From contig NZ_CP009506.1 in assembly GCF_000970085.1 (NCBI RefSeq), forward strand, positions 248,001 to 312,000: a stretch of 64,000 nt of DNA, in the 5' to 3' direction. Positions within the stretch are counted from its first letter, which is position 1; each line of letters opens with the position of its first letter. Source of the stretch: Methanosarcina siciliae T4/M (GTDB lineage: Archaea; Halobacteriota; Methanosarcinia; Methanosarcinales; Methanosarcinaceae). The notes below the pieces were generated by a model, which was not told where the DNA came from, made no database searches, and was given only the letters and a program-made list of their open reading frames with translations. Shown here piece after piece: positions 61,688-64,000 of this stretch. The position numbers and the translations under genes were made by a program.

Positions 61688-61697
61688 GGTGAGAGTT

Positions 61698-62087
61698 ATG
61701 GAAGTATTACTCATTACCGGAAGTACGATTGACGAAGGCAGGCTTGCCAAAGGGGGGGACAAGTTCACGGATGATTACACCATGGAATGTGCATCCTGCT
61801 GGATTTCTCCTGCGGATTTCGTGTCCCTCTGTTCCCCTGCTAAAGTAAAGGTAACAAGCAGGGACGGGAAACATTCGATTGTTGTTTATTCTAAATGTAC
61901 GGATTCGGTCCAGCCTGGACAGGTGTTCATGCCGAGGGCTATCTGGTCGAATGTTGTCATCGATCCCGATACCCTTTCCACGGGTTCCCCTCTCTATAAG
62001 GGTGCCCCGGTAAATGTTGAGCCATCGGGAGAAGAGGTTCTCAGCGCCGAAGATGTAGTGCTGAAAGTTTATATCGGAGGGCAGTGA
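61698..62087 (+). CDS. fmdD: formylmethanofuran dehydrogenase subunit D
   Basis: 129 residues from ATG 61698, which has a GAGGTGAGAG ribosome site; the longer ORF from 61623 lies within fmdC. Molybdopterin-dinucleotide-binding domain family: VLLITGSTIDEGRLAKGGDK, then SRDGKHSIVVYSKCTDSVQP and GQVFMPRAIWSNVVIDPDT. In other Mo enzymes this fold is fused to the catalytic chain; here it is separate. Follows fmdC by 10 bp. Confidence 0.95.
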   Translation: MEVLLITGSTIDEGRLAKGGDKFTDDYTMECASCWISPADFVSLCSPAKVKVTSRDGKHSIVVYSKCTDSVQPGQVFMPRAIWSNVVIDPDTLSTGSPLYKGAPVNVEPSGEEVLSAEDVVLKVYIGGQ

Positions 62088-62089
62088 GC

Positions 62090-63391
62090 ATGATTTACAA
62101 AAACATAGTCTGTCCTGTGTGCGGGGCAGCCTGTGATGATATCCAGGTTGAGTACGGGGACGGAAAGATTGAGGCCAGAAACGCATGTAAAATGGGGAAT
62201 GCCAAGTTCAAGGAAGTCGTAAGTTCCCACAGAATCAGGCAGCCTCTTATCAAAGATGGTGGAAAACTGACCCCTGCAGCCTGGGACGAAGCTCTCGAGA
62301 GAGCTGCCGATATCCTCGTCTCGGCAAAGCGCCCCCTCCTTTTCATGGGCAGTGAGACTTCCTGCGAAGCCCATGAAATCGGGCTCAAGATCGGGGAATA
62401 CCTGGGTGCACTTGTTGACTCAAACGCAACTATCTGCCATGGCCCGACAGCAATGGGGATCCAGGAGTCCGGAAAAGTCGGTGCAACCGAAGGGCAGAAG
62501 AAAAACAGAGGCGACCTCATTGTCTACTGGGGAACCAATCCTCTCGAGTCCATGCCCAGGCAGATGTCCAGGTACGGGGTTTTCCCGAGAGGTTACTGGA
62601 CCAAACGCGGGCGTTTTGACCGTACGGTCATCACTGTGGACCCGAGAAGAACTCCTACGGCTGTTGCTTCCGATCTGCACGTGCAGCTTAAACCCAGCTC
62701 GGACTACGAACTTGCAAGTGCTCTCCTCACCATGCTCCACGGGAAAACTCCTCACCCTTCAGTAGAAGAAATCACAGGAGTCCCGATCCCGGTCATGGAA
62801 GAGATGCTCGATATGATGAAGAACTGCAACTTCGGAGCCATTTCCGTAGGTCTCGGGCTCTCCTCTTCCATTGGAAAGCACAGGAATGCCGAAATTGCAA
62901 TGAACCTGGTAAAGGAGCTGAACAACTACTCCAAGTTCACTCTCGGAGCTCTCAGAGGCCACTGCAACGTTGCAGGTTTTAACCAGGTCGCTTCTTACAT
63001 GTACGGTTACCCCTTCGGGCTCGACTTCATGCGCGGACACCCGCGGTACAACCCCGGAGAATACACAACTGTGGACGTGCTGAGGGAAAAAGACGTGGAT
63101 GCGGCCCTTGTGATGTGTGCCGACCTTGTCTGCCACATCCCTGCAGACTGTGCAGCCTATCTTGCCGAAATCCCGATGGTCTGCCTGGACATTGCTCCCT
63201 GTCCGAGTACAGCCGCTTCGGATGTTGTGCTCCCGGGAGTCATTGACGCCATGGAATGTGACGGGACTTTCTACAGGCTCGACGATGTCGCAGTGCACTT
63301 CGAACCCTTCACAAGCTCTCCCTTCGAGTTTACGAAGAGCAACGAAGATACCCTGAAGCAGCTCTTTGAGAAGATAAAAACAAGAAAGTAA
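62090..63391 (+). CDS. fmdB: formylmethanofuran dehydrogenase subunit B (Mo-pterin catalytic)
   Basis: 433 residues from ATG 62090; GGAGGG lies 9 nt upstream, and the GTG at 62084 is too close to it. The N-terminal Cys set CPVCGAACDD plus NACKMG binds a [4Fe-4S] cluster. The Cys in NATICHGPTAMG (about Cys116) is the expected Mo or W ligand. It is a Cys, not selenocysteine. The operon order EFACDB is that described for the molybdenum enzyme of M. barkeri, and this is last. CO2 and methanofuran become formylmethanofuran with low-potential electrons. Confidence 0.97.
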   Translation: MIYKNIVCPVCGAACDDIQVEYGDGKIEARNACKMGNAKFKEVVSSHRIRQPLIKDGGKLTPAAWDEALERAADILVSAKRPLLFMGSETSCEAHEIGLKIGEYLGALVDSNATICHGPTAMGIQESGKVGATEGQKKNRGDLIVYWGTNPLESMPRQMSRYGVFPRGYWTKRGRFDRTVITVDPRRTPTAVASDLHVQLKPSSDYELASALLTMLHGKTPHPSVEEITGVPIPVMEEMLDMMKNCNFGAISVGLGLSSSIGKHRNAEIAMNLVKELNNYSKFTLGALRGHCNVAGFNQVASYMYGYPFGLDFMRGHPRYNPGEYTTVDVLREKDVDAALVMCADLVCHIPADCAAYLAEIPMVCLDIAPCPSTAASDVVLPGVIDAMECDGTFYRLDDVAVHFEPFTSSPFEFTKSNEDTLKQLFEKIKTRK

Positions 63392-63446
63392 GTTAGGTCT
63401 GCTTTCACGGATTCTCTATTTAAGGATAGTGCAAACAGACAGATGG

Positions 63447-63478
63447 TGTGAGAGTGATGAAAAGCTCTCACCTTTTTT
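63447..63478 (+). terminator. terminator of the fmd operon
   Basis: GTGAGAG (63447-63453) pairs with CTCTCAC (63464-63470) around a 10-nt loop, followed by C and seven Ts. It lies 56 bp after the fmdB stop. Confidence 0.75.
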
Positions 63479-63527
63479 TCTTTCCAGTTTCCTGTGGATA
63501 CAATACCAAAACTACGGATCCTGATTG

Positions 63528-63559
63528 ATATTGTTCAGTAAGTAATATTGTTCAGTAAG
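63528..63559 (+). repeat. 15-bp direct repeat ATATTGTTCAGTAAG
   Basis: Two exact copies (63528-63542, 63545-63559) with a 17-bp period, between the fmd terminator and the last gene. Confidence 0.9.
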
Positions 63560-63809
63560 ATCTTGGCTTTGTACAAACTCCCTAAATTCTGATAAATTTT
63601 TTACAAATCCCCTTTTCTATCTTTCACCCAATTTCCTCTTTTCATTACTTCTGTATATTTTTTCCTTCGATATCAGGCGACTGCCATAACTGCGGCCGTA
63701 GTCGAAGTTTAGGTAATTCTTTAATATGTGCGGGTACATTTATTACTTGCTAGAACTAGCTGAATTGTCAGTCAAAAGTTAAAAAGCATTGAAAAAGGAG
63801 TATGTGAAA

Positions 63810-64000
63810 ATGTCACAGGAAAATAAAAACGATAAATCTTATTATGTTATCATTGCGCTATCAGTTGTTCTGGTGCTAATGTCAGCAACGATATACGCCA
63901 TTTCACAGAACGGGTCCGAAAAGGGCACGGAAAATACTATTTCCATGAGTGGGTATGCTGAACAGAAAGTTGTTCCTGACACGGCAACATTGAACATAGG
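63810..64000 (+). CDS. SIMPL-domain (DUF541) exported protein, N-terminal part
   Basis: 63 residues before the window ends; the C-terminus is outside. GGAG lies 9 nt before the ATG. A membrane helix or signal anchor (YYVIIALSVVLVLMSATIYA) is followed by a linker and ISMSGYAEQKVVPDTATLNI, the start of the SIMPL/DUF541 domain found in envelope proteins. Function in archaea is unknown. Confidence 0.8.
   Translation, partial: MSQENKNDKSYYVIIALSVVLVLMSATIYAISQNGSEKGTENTISMSGYAEQKVVPDTATLNI

Larger units (their letters stand above)
63392..63809. other. intergenic region after fmdB
   Basis: 418 bp with the fmd terminator (63447-63478), a 15-bp direct repeat (63528-63559) and the promoter of the next gene. 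No other gene seen. Confidence 0.5.

Noticed and set aside
60908..61768. 286-codon minus-strand ORF opposite fmdC
   Set aside because: fmdC is certain; this frame is open only because of the repetitive Gly-rich codons on the other strand.
61707..62186. Minus-strand ORF opposite fmdD/fmdB
   Set aside because: Antisense to two conserved subunits, with no start signal.

Overview
The window comes from a methanogenic archaeon of the genus Methanosarcina, most like the M. acetivorans lineage. The evidence is a complete mtrEDCBAFGH operon (Na+-pumping methyl-H4SPT:CoM methyltransferase), a molybdenum-type formylmethanofuran dehydrogenase operon in the order fmdEFACDB, an oxidative half-TCA pair (citrate synthase, aconitase), archaeal RNase P (Rnp4), SRP19, archease/RtcB, a TBP paralogue, AT-rich intergenic DNA and many COG1361-type surface proteins.

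Layout. 0-4 kb: citrate synthase (cut by the window edge) and aconitase. 4-13 kb: a secreted protein, a MoxR/VWA pair, an E1-like ThiF/MoeB enzyme and an HExxH protein. 13-16 kb: a parallel beta-helix surface protein beside decayed surface-protein DNA, and tRNA-Thr. 16-20 kb: class II aldolase, CDP-alcohol phosphatidyltransferase, archease and RtcB. 20-28 kb: an RHH-domain protein, the mtr operon with its terminator, and a TIM-barrel sugar-isomerase-like gene. 28.9-29.9 kb: a TBP gene inside a 981-bp segment bounded by inverted repeats and an 8-bp direct repeat, like a transposon cassette. 30-36 kb: a Na+/solute symporter and a tungstate/molybdate ABC transporter (wtpABC) with a ModE-type regulator. 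36-42 kb: an MMPL/RND exporter with two COG1361 partners, divergent from a TrmB-type regulator. 42-46 kb: housekeeping and small genes, and a pilin-like protein. 46-49 kb: a duplicated secreted protein with Trp every seventh residue, each copy behind a long related leader. 49-56 kb: an operon of two paralogous methyltransferases flanking a five-gene nickel/peptide-type ABC importer. 56-57.4 kb: a non-coding region with four consecutive stem-loops. 57.4-63.4 kb: fmdEFACDB. The window ends in a SIMPL-domain gene.

How the genes work together. Fmd (first step of CO2 reduction or last step of methyl oxidation) and Mtr (methyl transfer to CoM coupled to Na+ export) are two ends of the same C1 pathway. 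WtpABC supplies the oxyanion, and ModE could link supply to fmd expression: an 11-bp-arm palindrome with CGTTAT/ATAACG ends, like bacterial ModE boxes, overlaps a TATA-like element upstream of fmdE. The importer/methyltransferase operon carries NikR-like GTATTAC/GTAAT half-sites upstream, which suggests metal or metal-chelate uptake.

Caveat on quality. Several otherwise intact genes are broken by one base in or next to a short homopolymer (fmdA C-terminus, fmdC N-terminus, the second Trp-heptad gene, possibly the MMPL start). Sequencing or assembly indels are therefore a real possibility and should be excluded before any biological reading.
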